From Prorocentrum cordatum (Eukaryota; Sar; Dinophyceae; Prorocentrales; Prorocentraceae): DNA of 64,000 bases. Below are positions 33,848-44,086 of the stretch, piece after piece. The stretch covers positions 368,539-432,538 of the forward strand of contig CAUYUJ010011270.1 of NCBI GenBank assembly GCA_963575745.1. The letters are read 5' to 3'. Positions within the stretch are counted from its first letter, which is position 1, and each line of letters opens with the position of its first letter. The position numbers were made by a program, and so were the translations under genes. Below the pieces are notes generated by a model that was not told the DNA's origin, ran no database searches, and saw only the letters and a list, made by a program, of their open reading frames with translations.

Positions 33848-34242
33848 GCCCCTGGGCTGCAGGTTGTGGGACTCGCCGCACGGCTCGACTTTCCCGTTTC
33901 GGAGCCACTGCTGCTCTTCAAGACGACGTCCGTCACTTTAGGTACCGGCCGACCGATACTCCACGCGAGAAGCCTGAAGGCCTCCAGGCACGTGCAGAGC
34001 GACGCCTGCACCGCGAGGACGGCGAGCACGCCCAACACGAAACCCACAACCGCAGCGAAGACGGATGCGCCGACCGGCACCGGCGCCCCCCAGACGTCGG
34101 TCTGCGAGATGCAGGCGTTGGCAGTTGTCGAGATGGCCAGGGCGCCGGGAAAGAACTGCAAAGCGCGGCCAGGTAGGCCCCAGGTGTGGGCGCTGGAGCG
34201 ATTAGGGGAGTGCTCCAGCCGAAATCGCCCTGTCGCCGCCAC
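33844..34242 (-). CDS. Membrane-anchored leader of the retroelement
   Basis: This 132-residue frame holds one strongly hydrophobic segment (VFAAVVGFVLGVLAVLAVQA) followed by CTCLEAFRLLAW and a Ser-rich tail. It ends at the start of the EPWHEW frame. Dinoflagellate retroelements of this type often begin with a short protein bearing one transmembrane helix, so I read it as the 5' end of the same element. The first codon of the frame is inside the ~100-bp repeat that recurs at 24.7 kb. Confidence 0.45.
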   Translation of the reverse strand: MAATGRFRLEHSPNRSSAHTWGLPGRALQFFPGALAISTTANACISQTDVWGAPVPVGASVFAAVVGFVLGVLAVLAVQASLCTCLEAFRLLAWSIGRPVPKVTDVVLKSSSGSETGKSSRAASPTTCSPGA

Positions 34243-34331
34243 GAAAACAATCGTTTGAGCCGCGAGTTGCGGTCAGGCATGAAGTTTATGCTCTGTCCCC
34301 CTGTACTGTTTACTCTCACCAGGGCTGCTAC
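34240..34331 (+). repeat. Dispersed ~100-bp repeat, copy 2
   Basis: The sequence aligns with 24691-24793 through ACGAAAACAA, TTGAGCCGCGAGTTGCGG, CAGGCATG, CTCTGTCCC and CAGGGCTGCTAC. It marks the 5' border of the minus-strand retroelement. Confidence 0.7.
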
Positions 34332-34332
34332 G

Positions 34333-34364
34333 GGAGGAGGAGGACGACGACGACGACTGGGAGG

Positions 34365-34438
<74 letters not shown>

Positions 34439-34520
34439 CGACGGCGGCGGCGGCGACGGCGGCGGCGGCGACGACTGCGACGACGACGACGACGCCAAAG
34501 ACGACGACGATAACGACCAC
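34333..34520. repeat. (GAC)n array
   Basis: About 55 GAC triplets with a GGC-rich centre run in tandem. Confidence 0.97.
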
Positions 34521-34529
34521 GACATTGAC

Positions 34530-34984
34530 GACATTTTTGGGAAGGCTTCTGGGCCTCTGTGGCTTCGGGTTGCCACAGCTTGACGCAGGTCGAGAAAGTC
34601 GGCCAGAAGTCCATATGGGGATCCGCGCTGATACCGCTCCTTTATTGCGGAGATGGGCGCCCCGGGCCGAACAACTAGAGTGGCGGCCGAGCCTCTACTC
34701 TGAAGGTAGTTGGCCCTCCGAGGAACCCAGGCGGATCAAACAACCTCCACTTCGAAGGCCGAACCTCCATTCTGTCTGAAGGGGGAAAAATTCCAGGGGA
34801 TGAAAAAGGCATCCAGGATAAAAGTCGAACCTCCACTTTGAATGTCTTCGATCCTCTGGGAAATTTCTCCTCCCCCGATCGGCGATCGTCGATCCTTCTC
34901 GATCGTCGATCGTCGACCCTCCTCGATCCTCGATGATCCTCCTCCACCTCTCTTTCTGCCCCTTTGCTCAGGACTTCTCTTGCC
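34530..34984. other. No gene; CGATC-rich tract
   Basis: At 34875-34940 CGATCGTCGATC-type units repeat. I see no supported frame elsewhere in the interval. Confidence 0.4.
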
Positions 34985-35105
34985 CCTCTCCTCCTCCTCC
35001 TCCTCCTCCTCCTCCTCTCTCTCCTCCTCCTCCTCCTCCTCCTCCTCCTCCTCCTCTTCCTCCTCCTCCTCCTCCTCCTCCTCCTCCTCCTCCTCCTCCT
35101 CCCTG
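34985..35105. repeat. (CTC)n array
   Basis: About 40 CTC triplets run with two TCT interruptions. Confidence 0.97.
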
Positions 35106-35618
35106 AGGAATGGCAGCACCATTCCCCCCCCCTTGGTGCCGCGCGGCCTCTGGTGGGAGCGCAGCGTCGCTCGCCTTCGCAGGGTGCTGACTGCAGTAGT
35201 ACGTGGACGCGATCACGGCGATGGGCACCAGGGCGTACACCTGAGAGGAGGTGCCGAGGCGGAGGGGAAATAGCATGAAGAAACGGGTCCTGGAGGAAGG
35301 GGGTCCTGGAAAGTGTCACCGTTCTTGGGCCTCTGGGGCCCTCGGGCACCAGGATGGTCAAAGAAACGAGTCCAGATGAACAACTGGTCCTGTGCAAAGC
35401 CCTGGGGCCCGGGACCCGCGTCCCTCGGGCCCCCTTCCGCCACGGCGAAAGAGGGCGGAGGGGCCCAAGCTGCCGGGCCAGCCGGCGCAGAACGACTGCT
35501 CTTGATTCGAGGACGTCGTCGTCTCCTCATAAGATCGTAAACTACGTATGGAGGTATATTCCGTAACCGTGTTGACTCACGTCCGTAGTGTTTTGGCACA
35601 GGACCTGACCTTACTGGC

Positions 35619-35897
35619 GTGGGGGAAGCCGCGGCCCTCCAAAGTTTTTTACACCCCGCTGCCTGGTCAGACGAGGTGTTTCGGCATTATTGTGAGCTTC
35701 TGGTGGAGCATCCCTTTCCTTCGGTGAGTCCTTCGCCGATGGCAGATGCTCCTGTTGACACGTGGCGCCAGGATGCGCCGCGGATGAGACAGCAGAAGTC
35801 ATGGGGACCGCAGTATCCGAGTCTCTGTTCAGACACCCTTCGCCCTCGCGAGCGCGTCTTCCTGGCACACCGCCCTCGCTTCCTCTCCCTTCGCTAG
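35619..35897 (+). CDS. Putative LINE 5' frame
   Basis: A 92-codon frame (GEAAALQSFLHPAAWSDEVF and onward) ends just before ORF1. It reads protein-like but has no recognisable domain. It may be the N-terminal part of ORF1 or part of the 5' leader. Confidence 0.3.
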   Translation: MGEAAALQSFLHPAAWSDEVFRHYCELLVEHPFPSVSPSPMADAPVDTWRQDAPRMRQQKSWGPQYPSLCSDTLRPRERVFLAHRPRFLSLR

Positions 35898-35910
35898 GGA
35901 AGAAAAAATC

Positions 35911-37083
35911 ATGTGGGCGTGCACCTTCTGTCCACGCAATAAGAACAGCCTGCAGTCGTCAATATGCAAGCACTGTGGGAAGGATCGTGTCGGCCCTGGG
36001 TTTCTGCCGCTGGCGCCGCCTCAAGGTGTGCGGAGTTATCCGCATCATGGCGCTGGTCACGCTCATGGTTATGCTCACGGGGGTGGTGGCTACGGCGTAA
36101 TCACCTCTCGCAGCGTCGTGTCCACGGAAGGCCCAGGTGCAGGTACAGCAGGCGCGTCCACCGAGGAGCTCGAGCGCCTGATATCCATGCTCCGAAAGTT
36201 CAGGGACGTCACTGATGCAGATTGGTTTCAGGCCGTCCTTGACAAGAAGAAGGCAGCGTCTCAAGAGTTTCGTCTTCACCAACACATCACGACAAGTTCC
36301 AACAGTTTCCGTTCAGTCGAGGCGAAGCTGGCCAAAGCCGTCACGAAGTACGAGGGCATATCCCTCCGTCTCGCCGAGCAGCAGCGTTCAGTGACATCAT
36401 TGTCTGACGAGTTGGCATCACTAAAGCAGCTCCACAAATCGTGGGTTGGCCAGCTACACGCAGCAGTCGCAGCTCCCCGTTGCCTCGCCCGCTGCCCAAA
36501 AAAAGTACGAATGGTCCGTGCGTGATCTACTCGCGGGAAAGGTTGCCGAGATCCCAATTGTGGTCGGCGACCTCTTACTATAGCAGATGACGGCACCAAC
36601 CTGGAGCTTCCGGCCGAGGACTGACAGCAGGCGGAAGCACTGGTGGAATCTCTCAACGAAGGTCTCAAGGAGGCCACAAACTCTTCGTTCAAGCAAGCTG
36701 TGGAGCAGGCGGGCAAGGCAAAAGCTGACCATGCCGCCCTGCTCGAACGACTCACAGCGAAGCGTAGGCAAATCCACCCCCCTGCCGACTGCGCAGCGTC
36801 AACTGCTTTCGGAGATGGCGCAGGGCCTACTGCCGCAACTCACGCTGCCCCCGAACCAGGCCAGCAAGCCGCCGCGAACGCAGCGTCAGCTGGCCCGCCA
36901 GCCGCCGAGCCAGGCTCGTCGGCACCGTACCAGTGGAACAAGCAGCCGAGGATTTGCGGAGCAATGCCTCCCGCATCGCCAACAGGGGGGGGGGGCCCCA
37001 CCAACAGAATATACAACGAAGGAGGAGGCCCCTCAAAGCTATTTCGCATACTTCCGCAGTCAGTTTCTTTTGGAGGGCTTTGA
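35911..37083 (+). pseudogene. LINE ORF1: RanBP2-like zinc finger plus coiled coil
   Basis: The frame opens MWACTFCPRNKNSLQ then ICKHCGK, giving W-x-C-x2-C, a downstream Asn and C-x2-C, the pattern of a RanBP2-type zinc ribbon, at residues 2-23. A Gly/His-rich linker follows, then residues 85-190 form a Leu/Lys/Glu-rich region likely to be a coiled coil. The first frame stops at 36525. The protein resumes in another frame (36643-37083: ESLNEGLKEATNSSFKQAVE, then an Ala/Pro-rich tail), so at least one frameshift and a stop near 36583 break it. ORF1 proteins of LINEs bind element RNA. A zinc finger plus coiled coil fits that role. Confidence 0.6.
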
Positions 37084-37189
37084 ACCTGGTGAAGACCAAA
37101 GCTCTTGCCAGCACTAGAACCTTTCCCCATCTGGATTGTTTCCCTGGTCTCGCGGGATCTCCAGGGGCCGACCTGGCGACCTCGGCCAT

Positions 37190-37937
37190 GGTGGGCTCGC
37201 CTGCTAGGGAGGACCTGTCTGTGTTTTTTTGTTCGGCGAATGTTTCAGGCTGGGGGTCGGCCCAGAGCTGGCTGAAGCCGACTAAGGCTCACGTGGTGCG
37301 CCTTCCAGAGCACCGCCGTAAGAGTCAGGAAGATTTAGTCCAGGCCTCGGCATGGGCTCTCCGACAAGGGTGGAAGTCTCTGTGGGTCCCCGCTCCAGGA
37401 GAATCCTCGGGCACTCGCGGCGGCACGGCCATCTTCGCTCGCGGCTTTCTGGGACTACATCCTGTCGGTCGGTCTTCTCTCTTTCAAGGGCGCGCGGTAG
37501 GAGGCGTGGTTCAGCTTGCAGGAGGCATTAGCATAGCGGTGGCCAGCGATTATCTACTTCATGGTGTTGGTTCTGGTGATCCAAACATACTGGTTATGAA
37601 AGAAGTCGGGAAATTCGTTGCGTCTTCTGGATTACCGCGGCTCGTGGGTGGCGATTTCGATCTGGAGCCCGACACTTTCCTCCAGTCCTCTTTCCTGGAC
37701 GAGGTCAAGGGCGAGTTGCTGCCACCACCTCGCCCCACCTGCTCGACCACTAGAGGCATGAGAATGAATGGCTATTTGTTAGCCAGCCGCGGCCTTAGCC
37801 AAGCAGCCTGATCGGTCACACTCGATGGGAAGGCCGACCTCACGCCCCACACTACTGTGGAGCTCGCCCTTTTTCCGAGGCTCGCTTCTCTCAAGGCCAT
37901 GGCTTTTCGAAAGCCTCCGCGGATCGGCCTCGATCGA
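37190..37937 (+). pseudogene. LINE endonuclease (EEP/APE-like) domain
   Basis: The frame contains VFFCSANVSGWGS (core strand with the metal-site Asn), LPEHRRK (Glu/His of the QEH box), SSGTRGGTAIFAR (the S-x-G-x-A strand), a catalytic-loop motif GGDFDLEPD (usually GDFN, so Asn is replaced by Asp) and THTTVELAL-like residues where SDH is expected. These are the ordered landmarks of the endonuclease/exonuclease/phosphatase fold that nicks target DNA. A TGA interrupts the frame at 37809-37811. The frame then continues to the edge of the foldback insertion at 37937 and resumes in phase at 44087. Confidence 0.65.
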
Positions 37938-39026
37938 ATCTGAAAAAAGTGCTGTTCAGACTCTGGGGCGCCCCCAGACTCTGGGGGTTGGGGGTTGCTC
38001 CGACTTTGTCTCTCGTTGTCCGACTGTGTCTCCTCGCTCATACCCCCTGCCTCCTTCTCCTGGTCCTCCTCCCTGTTTCTCTTCCTACTCCCTCTTCGCC
38101 TGCTTTTCCCAGTCCTTTTCTTCATATTCCTCATGTTCCTCCTCCTCCTCCTCCTCCTCAACCTCCTCCTCATCCTCCTCGCCCCCAGTGCGCCCAGGAG
38201 GCTTTCAAGATGGCCCCATGACGACCCAGGAGGCCCCAAAGACGGCCCCAAGAGGCCTCTAAGACGCCCAAGATGGCCTCCAAGACGGCCCTGAAGCGCC
38301 TCAAGAGGACCCCACATCGGTTCAGAGAGGCCCCCAAGACGGCTTCCGACGGCGTCAGACCCGTCAGACGGGCTAGGAACGATTTAAGACTGCCAAGGAG
38401 AGGCCCCCAAGACGCCCCCACGGCCCCCAAGAGGCCCGTAGGCGTCTTGGATCCGCCGCCCCCTGTGCTTGCCACAGGGTTGGACGGCGTGCCAGACATT
38501 TTGCTGAGATTCTGATTTTCAAACCCTTCCCAGTGGCCTTCGGCCCAGACCGCCTGCCCCTCGGAAGGACCAGAAGGTGTGGCCCACATCGCCACCAAGA
38601 CGGCCCAAACGGCCCAATATGGTCACCAAGATGCCTCCAAGGCGGCTAGGATCGCTCCAAGAGAGCCCAAGACGGCTCCAATATGTCTCCAAGACGGCCC
38701 AAGATGCACCCGAGGCGTCCAAGATGGCCCCAAGATGGCCCAGGACGGCCCCAAAGGCCCCCAAGAGGCTTTTAATGCAGTCCAAGAAGCCTCCAAAGGG
38801 ATCTGCAGGAAGGCCCGAAGAGGCCAAGACAGCTGATTTCCCGTGGGCTCTTGATGGATTTTGACGTTTTCGGCCTGCCGACGGCCCAATGCCGCCGAAG
38901 AGACCCCCAAGATGGCCCCAAGAGCGCCCAAGAGGCCTCCAAGACGGCCCCATGACGGCCTCCAGACGGTCCAAGAGGCCCCCAAGGCGCCTCCAAGACG
39001 GCCCACGAGAATTCCAAGGCGCCCAC
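37938..39026 (+). repeat. Left inverted arm of the foldback element
   Basis: The arm includes a CT-rich block (38100-38180), GC minisatellite units and an A-rich core near 38840-38890. Its inner end GGCGCCCAC (39018-39026) matches GTGGGCGCC at 42680. Landmarks shared with the right arm include GGACGGCGTGCCAGACATTT and CCACATCGGTTC. Confidence 0.8.
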
Positions 39027-39029
39027 GAT

Positions 39030-40051
39030 GGCCTTCAAGACGGCTCCAAAACGTCCAAGATGGCAACGATACGATTCGACATAGCCCCAGGATGTCCCAA
39101 GACAGCCACAGAGGGCCCCAAGGGCCCCAAGGGGATCCAAGGGGCCTCCTAGACAGTCTAGGAAGTCTTCAAGAGGACCTCCAGGAGAGCCCGAAATGCC
39201 CAAATGGTTGTATTTATTCCCTTCAATTGTTGAATAATTTGGGCGCGTTTTCTTTTTCGGCTGTCCGACGGCCCAAGATGTCCACAAGATGGTCCCAAGA
39301 CGGCCCAAGCTGACTTCAAGATGGCCCCAAAAGGGCCCCAAAGGGCGAGGAAACAGTCCAAGAGGAAGAGCAAGAGGAAAGGACGGAATCAGAGGCCCGA
39401 AGCGGCTCCGAGAAGCCTGCAGCTCAGCGCGGGCTCGTCTGCGGACGCCCTTGCCCCCCCCAGGAAAAACATATCACCCCGAGGCCCGGTGATGTTTTGT
39501 GGGGCCGCCATCTCAAAGCCCCACGGCCAGCTTTTGGGTCGAGGAGGAGGAGGGGCAGGAGGACGAGGAGGTGATCAACAGGAACCAGAGGAGCAGGAGC
39601 AGCAGGAGGACGAGGAGTTTGAGCAAGGGGTCAAGGACGGAATGATAGGCCAGAAGCGGCTCCGAGACCAGACCGCGCTGAGCTGCAGGGTTTTCGGAGC
39701 CGCTTAAGGCCTCTCATTTCGTCCTTGTCCCCCTGCTCAACCTCCTCGTCCTCCTGCTCCTGATTCTCCTGGTTTTGCTCCTCTTCTTCCTCGACCCAAG
39801 AGCCGGCCGTGGGGCCTTGAAAGGGCGGGCCGAAAAAATGTCACCGGGGGCCGAGCTGCAGGCTTCTCGGAGCCGATGCGGCCAAAAAGAGGCTGCCCTG
39901 CAGGCTGTCTCGGAGCCGCTGCGCCAAAAGAAGGACACCTTGTCGGTTTAACTACTAGGTCGCTTTGTCGGCTGATTTCGGGCGCGTCGTCATCGTGGTC
40001 GTCGTTGTCATCGTCGTCGTCGTGGTCGTCGTCGTCACCACCATCGTCGTG

Positions 40052-40091
<40 letters not shown>

Positions 40092-40128
40092 TCGTCGTCG
40101 TCGTTGTCGTTGTCGTCGCCGTCCATAA
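39030..40128. repeat. Foldback core, part 1: minisatellite, inverted repeats, CGT array
   Basis: GC minisatellite continues to about 39350. A 12-bp perfect stem (AAGCGGCTCCGA at 39654-39665 and TCGGAGCCGCTT at 39694-39705) and a longer inverted pair centred on GAGAAGCCTGCAGCTC (about 39410) and GAGCTGCAGGCTTCTC (about 39850) follow. 39985-40125 is a CGT array. No gene is supported. Confidence 0.7.
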
Positions 40129-40129
40129 G

Positions 40130-40660
40130 ATGGCCCCGAGAGGGCCCTAAGAGGGCCCCAAGAGAGCCCCAAGAGGGCTCCGAGAGGGCCCCAAGAGGGC
40201 CCCAGGAGTTGTGCAACAACCCAGCGGCCGCTGGTACATAACTCCTGGGGCCCCCTTGGGGCCCTCTGAGGGCCCTCTTGGAGCCCTCCTCGGACCCCTG
40301 GTTGGCCCATGAGTGTGCTCCAAGAGGGCCCTAAGAGGGCCCCAAGAGGGCCCCAAAAGGGCCCCAAGAGGGCCCCAAGAGGGCGCCAAGAGGGCCCCAA
40401 GAAGGCCCCAGGAATTATGTACCAATCCAGCGGCCGCTGGTACATAACTCCTGAACCCTCTTGGGACCCTCTGAGGGCCCTCTCGGAGCCCTCTCGGACC
40501 CCTGGTTGGCCCTGTAGGGCCCCAAGAGGGCCCCAAGAGGGCCCCAAGAGGGCCCCAAAAGGGCCCCAAGAGGGCGCCAAGAGGGCGCCAAGAGGGCTCC
40601 AAGAAGGCCCCAGGAATCATGTACCAACCCAGCGGCCGGTGGTACAGAACTCCTGGGGCC
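40130..40660. repeat. Hairpin modules 1-3 with CCAGCGGCCGCTGG core
   Basis: Palindromic cores lie at 40221-40234, 40427-40440 and 40629-40642 (the last with one mismatch). Each is flanked on the left by CCAAGAGGGCC units and AGGARTTATGTACC, and on the right by the complementary GGTACATAACTCCT and GGGGCCCTCTTGG units, so each module can fold into a hairpin of about 150-200 bp. Confidence 0.9.
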
Positions 40661-40854
40661 CTCCTCCTCCTCCTCGGCGACGACGACGACGAGGAGGTGT
40701 AAACGCACCCTTACCCAGCCCCTGCAGGACCAGGCAGCGATACTTGGACCAAATTTCCTGGCCCCTGTTTCGACCCCAGAGCTCTCGACCCCGTCCAGGA
40801 GCTCCCGACCCCAACCCGGAGCTTTCGGCCCCATCCTGGAGCTCTCGACCCGCA

Positions 40855-40885
<31 letters not shown>

Positions 40886-41064
40886 CCTCGACCTGGAGTG
40901 GTAAGTTTTGCTGCTGCTTTTCCCCAGGGGTTTGGAGCCCTCGGGTCCCAGGGGGGCCCCGAAACGGATCCGAAGCCTCAAATTTTTCCGGCCCGCGACC
41001 GACGACCGGCGACAACGACGACGACGACGACGACGACGACGGGCGTAAGTTATTTGGCGCCCCC
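40661..41064. other. GAC tracts without gene
   Basis: Short GAC arrays (40678-40695, 40857-40885, 41010-41040) alternate with degenerate GAGCTCYCGACCCC units near 40780-40850. No gene is seen. Confidence 0.5.
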
Positions 41065-41069
41065 CCTTG

Positions 41070-41750
41070 GGAGCATCGGGTAACTGGGGGGTGCGCTCCA
41101 CCCCCCCCACTTACCCGGTGTCCCCCAGGGGACATCGGGTAACTCGACCTTGCAGGGGGGGGTGTTAGGCACGGGTTACCCGGTGGCGAGGGGGGGGCAT
41201 CGGGTAACTCGACTTTGCACGGGGGGGAGTCGGGCATGAGTTACCCGGTGTCCCCTGGGAGACATCGGGTAAGCGGGGGGTGCGCTCCACACCCCCCACT
41301 TACCCGGTGTCCCCCGAGGGGCGTCGAGTAAGTCGACCTTGCAAGGGGCGCATTCGGCATTATTCAGTAAACCGGTGGACCCCCATGGGACATCGGAGTT
41401 ACCCGGTGGTCCCCGTGGGACATCGGCCCGTGGGACATCGGAGTTACCCGGTGTCCCCCGGGGGACATCGGGTAACTCGACATTGCAAGGGGGGTCTGGG
41501 CATGGTTACCCGGTGGCCTCCCGTGGGACATCGGAGTTACCCGGTGTCCCCGTGGGACATCGGAGTTACCCGGTGGTCCCCGTGGGACATCGGCCCGTGG
41601 GACATCGGAGTTACCCGGTGTCCCCCGTGGGACGTCGGAGTTACCCGGTGGTCCCCGTGGGACATCGGCCCGTGGGACATCGGAGTTACCCGGTGTCCCC
41701 CGTGGGACATCGGAGTTACCCGGTGGTCCCCGTGGGACATCGGCCCATAA
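41070..41750. repeat. Palindromic minisatellite TTACCCGGTGTCCCC / GGGACATCGGGTAA
   Basis: TTACCCGGTGTCCCC is followed closely by GGGGACATCGGGTAA, an imperfect palindrome of about 32 bp. At least ten copies of the first or second half occur. The right half of the block becomes a regular array of GTGGGACATCGG with GAGTTACCCGGTG. This lies at the centre of the foldback element. Confidence 0.88.
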
Positions 41751-41754
41751 GATG

Positions 41755-42310
41755 GCTCCAAGGGGTCCCTAAGACTGGGCTGGTACATAACTCCTAGGGC
41801 CCTGTTGGGGCCCTCTGAGTGCCCTCTTGGAGCCCTCTTGGGCCCCTGGTTGGCCCTAGGAGGGCCCCAAGAAGGCCCCAGGAATTATGTACCAATCCAG
41901 CGGCCGCTGGTACATAATTCCTGGGGCCCTCTTGGGGCCCTCTGAGGGCCCTCTTGGAACCCTCTTGGGCCCCTGGTTGGCCCTAAGAGGGCCCCAAGAA
42001 GGCCCCAGGAATTATGTACCAACCCAGCGGCCGCTGGTACATCACTCTTGGGGCCCTCTTGGGGCCCTCTGAGGGCCCTCTTGGAGCCCTCTTGGGGCCC
42101 GGGTTGGCCCTAAGAGGGCCCCAAGAGGGCCCCAAGAGGGCTCCAAGAGGGCCCCAGGAATTATGTACCAACCCAGCGGCCGCTGGTACATAACTCCTGA
42201 ACCCTCTTGGGGCCCTCTTGGAGCCCTCTTGGGCCCCTTGTTGGCCCACATGATGGCTCCAAGAAGGCCCTAAGAGGGCCCCCAAACGGGCCCAAGAGGG
42301 GCCCAAGAGA
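41755..42310. repeat. Hairpin modules 4-6 with CCAGCGGCCGCTGG core
   Basis: Palindromic cores lie at 41897-41910, 42024-42037 and 42173-42186, with the same purine-rich left arms and pyrimidine-rich right arms as modules 1-3. A half module lacking the left side lies near 41780-41800. Confidence 0.9.
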
Positions 42311-42454
42311 GGCCTCAGAAACCGCTAGTAGGTGTCATCGATCAGCGCGTCTGGATGAGACCTCTCAGTGGTCTCTGGGGCGCGTCTTGGAGCCCTCTTG
42401 GGGCCCTCTGGAGCCCCCTGGGTGCTCCCAAAAAGGTTCCAAGGGACATCCGAA

Positions 42455-42595
42455 GGGGTGGAGGAGGAGTTGGACGGGGAGTGGAGGGGGAGGTGGAGGG
42501 GGGGCTGAGGTGGGTGGTGGAGGGGGGGGTGGAGGGGGGGTGGGGGGGTTGGTGGAGGGGGAAGGGAGAGGGAGAGGGAGAGGGGTTTGATTAGG
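42455..42595 (+). repeat. G-rich GGAGGGGG tract
   Basis: The plus strand holds many G-runs of 3-8 bases separated by A, T or TGA, with potential for G-quadruplex formation. It grades into a GAC array at 42612-42675. Confidence 0.8.
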
Positions 42596-42679
42596 AAACT
42601 GGAAGAGGTTTGACGACCACGACGACGACGACGACGACGATGACGACGACGACGATGACGGCGACAACCACGATGACGA

Positions 42680-44083
42680 GTGGGCGCCTTGGAGTTCTCG
42701 TGGGCCGTCTTGGAGGCGCCTTGGGGGCCTTTTGGACCGTCTGGAGGCCGTCGTGGGGCCGTCTTGGAGGCCTCTTGGGCGCTCTTGTGGCCATCTTGGG
42801 GGTCTCTTCGGCGGCACTAGGCCGTCGGCAGGCCGAAAACGTTAAAATCCATCAAGAGCCCACGGGAAATCAGCTGTCTTGGCCTCTTCGGGCCTTCCTG
42901 CAGGTCCCCTTGGAGGCTTCTTGGACTGCATTAAAAGCCTCTTGGGGGCCTTTGGGGCCGTCCTGGGCCATCTTGGGGCCATCTTGGAACGCCTCGGTTG
43001 CATCTTGGGCCGTCTGGGAAACATATTGGGGCCGTCTTGGGCTCTCTTGGAGAGATCCTAGCCGCCTTGGAGGCATCTTGGTGGCCATCTTGGGCCATTT
43101 GGGCCGTCTTAGTGGCGATGTGGCCACACCTTCTGGTCCTTCCGAGGGCAGGCGGTCTGGGCCGAAGGCCACTGGGAAGGGTTTGAAAATAAGAAGAGCA
43201 GCAAAATGTCTGGCACGCCGTCCACCCCTGTGGCAAGCACAGGGGGCGGCGGATCCAAGACGCCTACGGCGAATCACCGCCGCCCCCAGCCTTTTTGAGA
43301 AGCGCCTATGTGGCCAAACGTTGGGCCCCAGCTTGGCCAAGCTATCTGATTATGTATTCCCCCAGCCGCTCCGGAAACTCTTCGGGGAACACTTGGGGGA
43401 GGCTGAGGGGGAGGATCAGGAGAGGGAGGAGGAAGAGGAGGAGGAGGAGGAGGAGGAGGGAGGAGGCCTCTTGGGAGCCTCTTTGGGCACTCTTGTGGGG
43501 CCTCCTGGAGGCTTCCCGGGGGCCTCTTGGAAGCCTCTTGGGGGCCTCCTTAGGCCTCTTGGGGGCCATGGGGGCGTCTTGGGGGCCTCTCCTTGGCCGT
43601 CTTGAAGCGTTCCTGGCCCGTCTGACGGGTCTGACGCCGTCGGAAGCCATCTTGGGGGCCTCTTTGAACCGATGTGGGGTCCTCTTGAGGCGCTTCAGGG
43701 CCGTCTTGGAGGCCATCTTGGGCGTCTTAGAGGCCTCTTGGGGAGGAGGAGGGGGAGGAGGAGGAGGAGGAGGAGGAGGAGGAGGGAGGAGGGAGGAGGA
43801 GGGGGAGGAGGAGGAGGAGGAGGAGGAGCAGGAGGAGGAGGAGGAGGAGGTTGAGGAGGAGGAGGAGGAGGAGGAGGAGGAGGAACAGGAGGACGAGGAA
43901 GAAAAGGACTGGGAAAAGCAGGCGAAGAGGGAGTAGGAAGAGAAATAGGGAGGAGGACCAGGAGAAGGAGGCAAGGGGTAGGAGCGAGGAGACACAGTCG
44001 GACAGCGAGAGACAAAGTCGGAGCAACCCCAAACCCCCAGAGTCTGGGGGCGCCCAAGAGTCTGAGCAGCACCTTTTTCAGAT
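42680..44083 (-). repeat. Right inverted arm of the foldback element
   Basis: The arm is the reverse complement of the left arm from GTGGGCGCC inward to ATCTGAAAAA outward. It is about 300 bp longer because of extra sequence near 43270-43560 and an expanded GGA array (43740-43900) opposite the shorter CT block of the left arm. Confidence 0.8.
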
Positions 44084-44086
44084 CGA

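Larger units (their letters stand above)
37938..44083. mobile_element. Foldback element with long inverted arms, nested in the LINE
   Basis: The left end ATCTGAAAAAAGTGCTG is matched in reverse by CAGCACCTTTTTCAGAT at the right end. Both continue through CAGACTC and CGCCCCCAGACTCTGGGGG into arms that stay complementary for more than 1 kb. The flanking CGA (37935-37937 and 44084-44086) may be the target duplication, or GATCGA if the element ends three bases earlier on the right. Cutting out the insert plus one CGA keeps the LINE codon phase. No transposase was found inside, so it is probably non-autonomous. I cannot assign a superfamily. Confidence 0.8.

Noticed and set aside
34968-35276. Short hydrophobic minus frame (VYALVPIAVIASTYYC) as a membrane protein
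   Set aside because: It is a single short segment running into the CTC array with no conserved context; too weak to list as a gene.
37560-38317. Minus-strand frame of 181 codons across the foldback border
   Set aside because: It is antisense to the endonuclease and continues into minisatellite.
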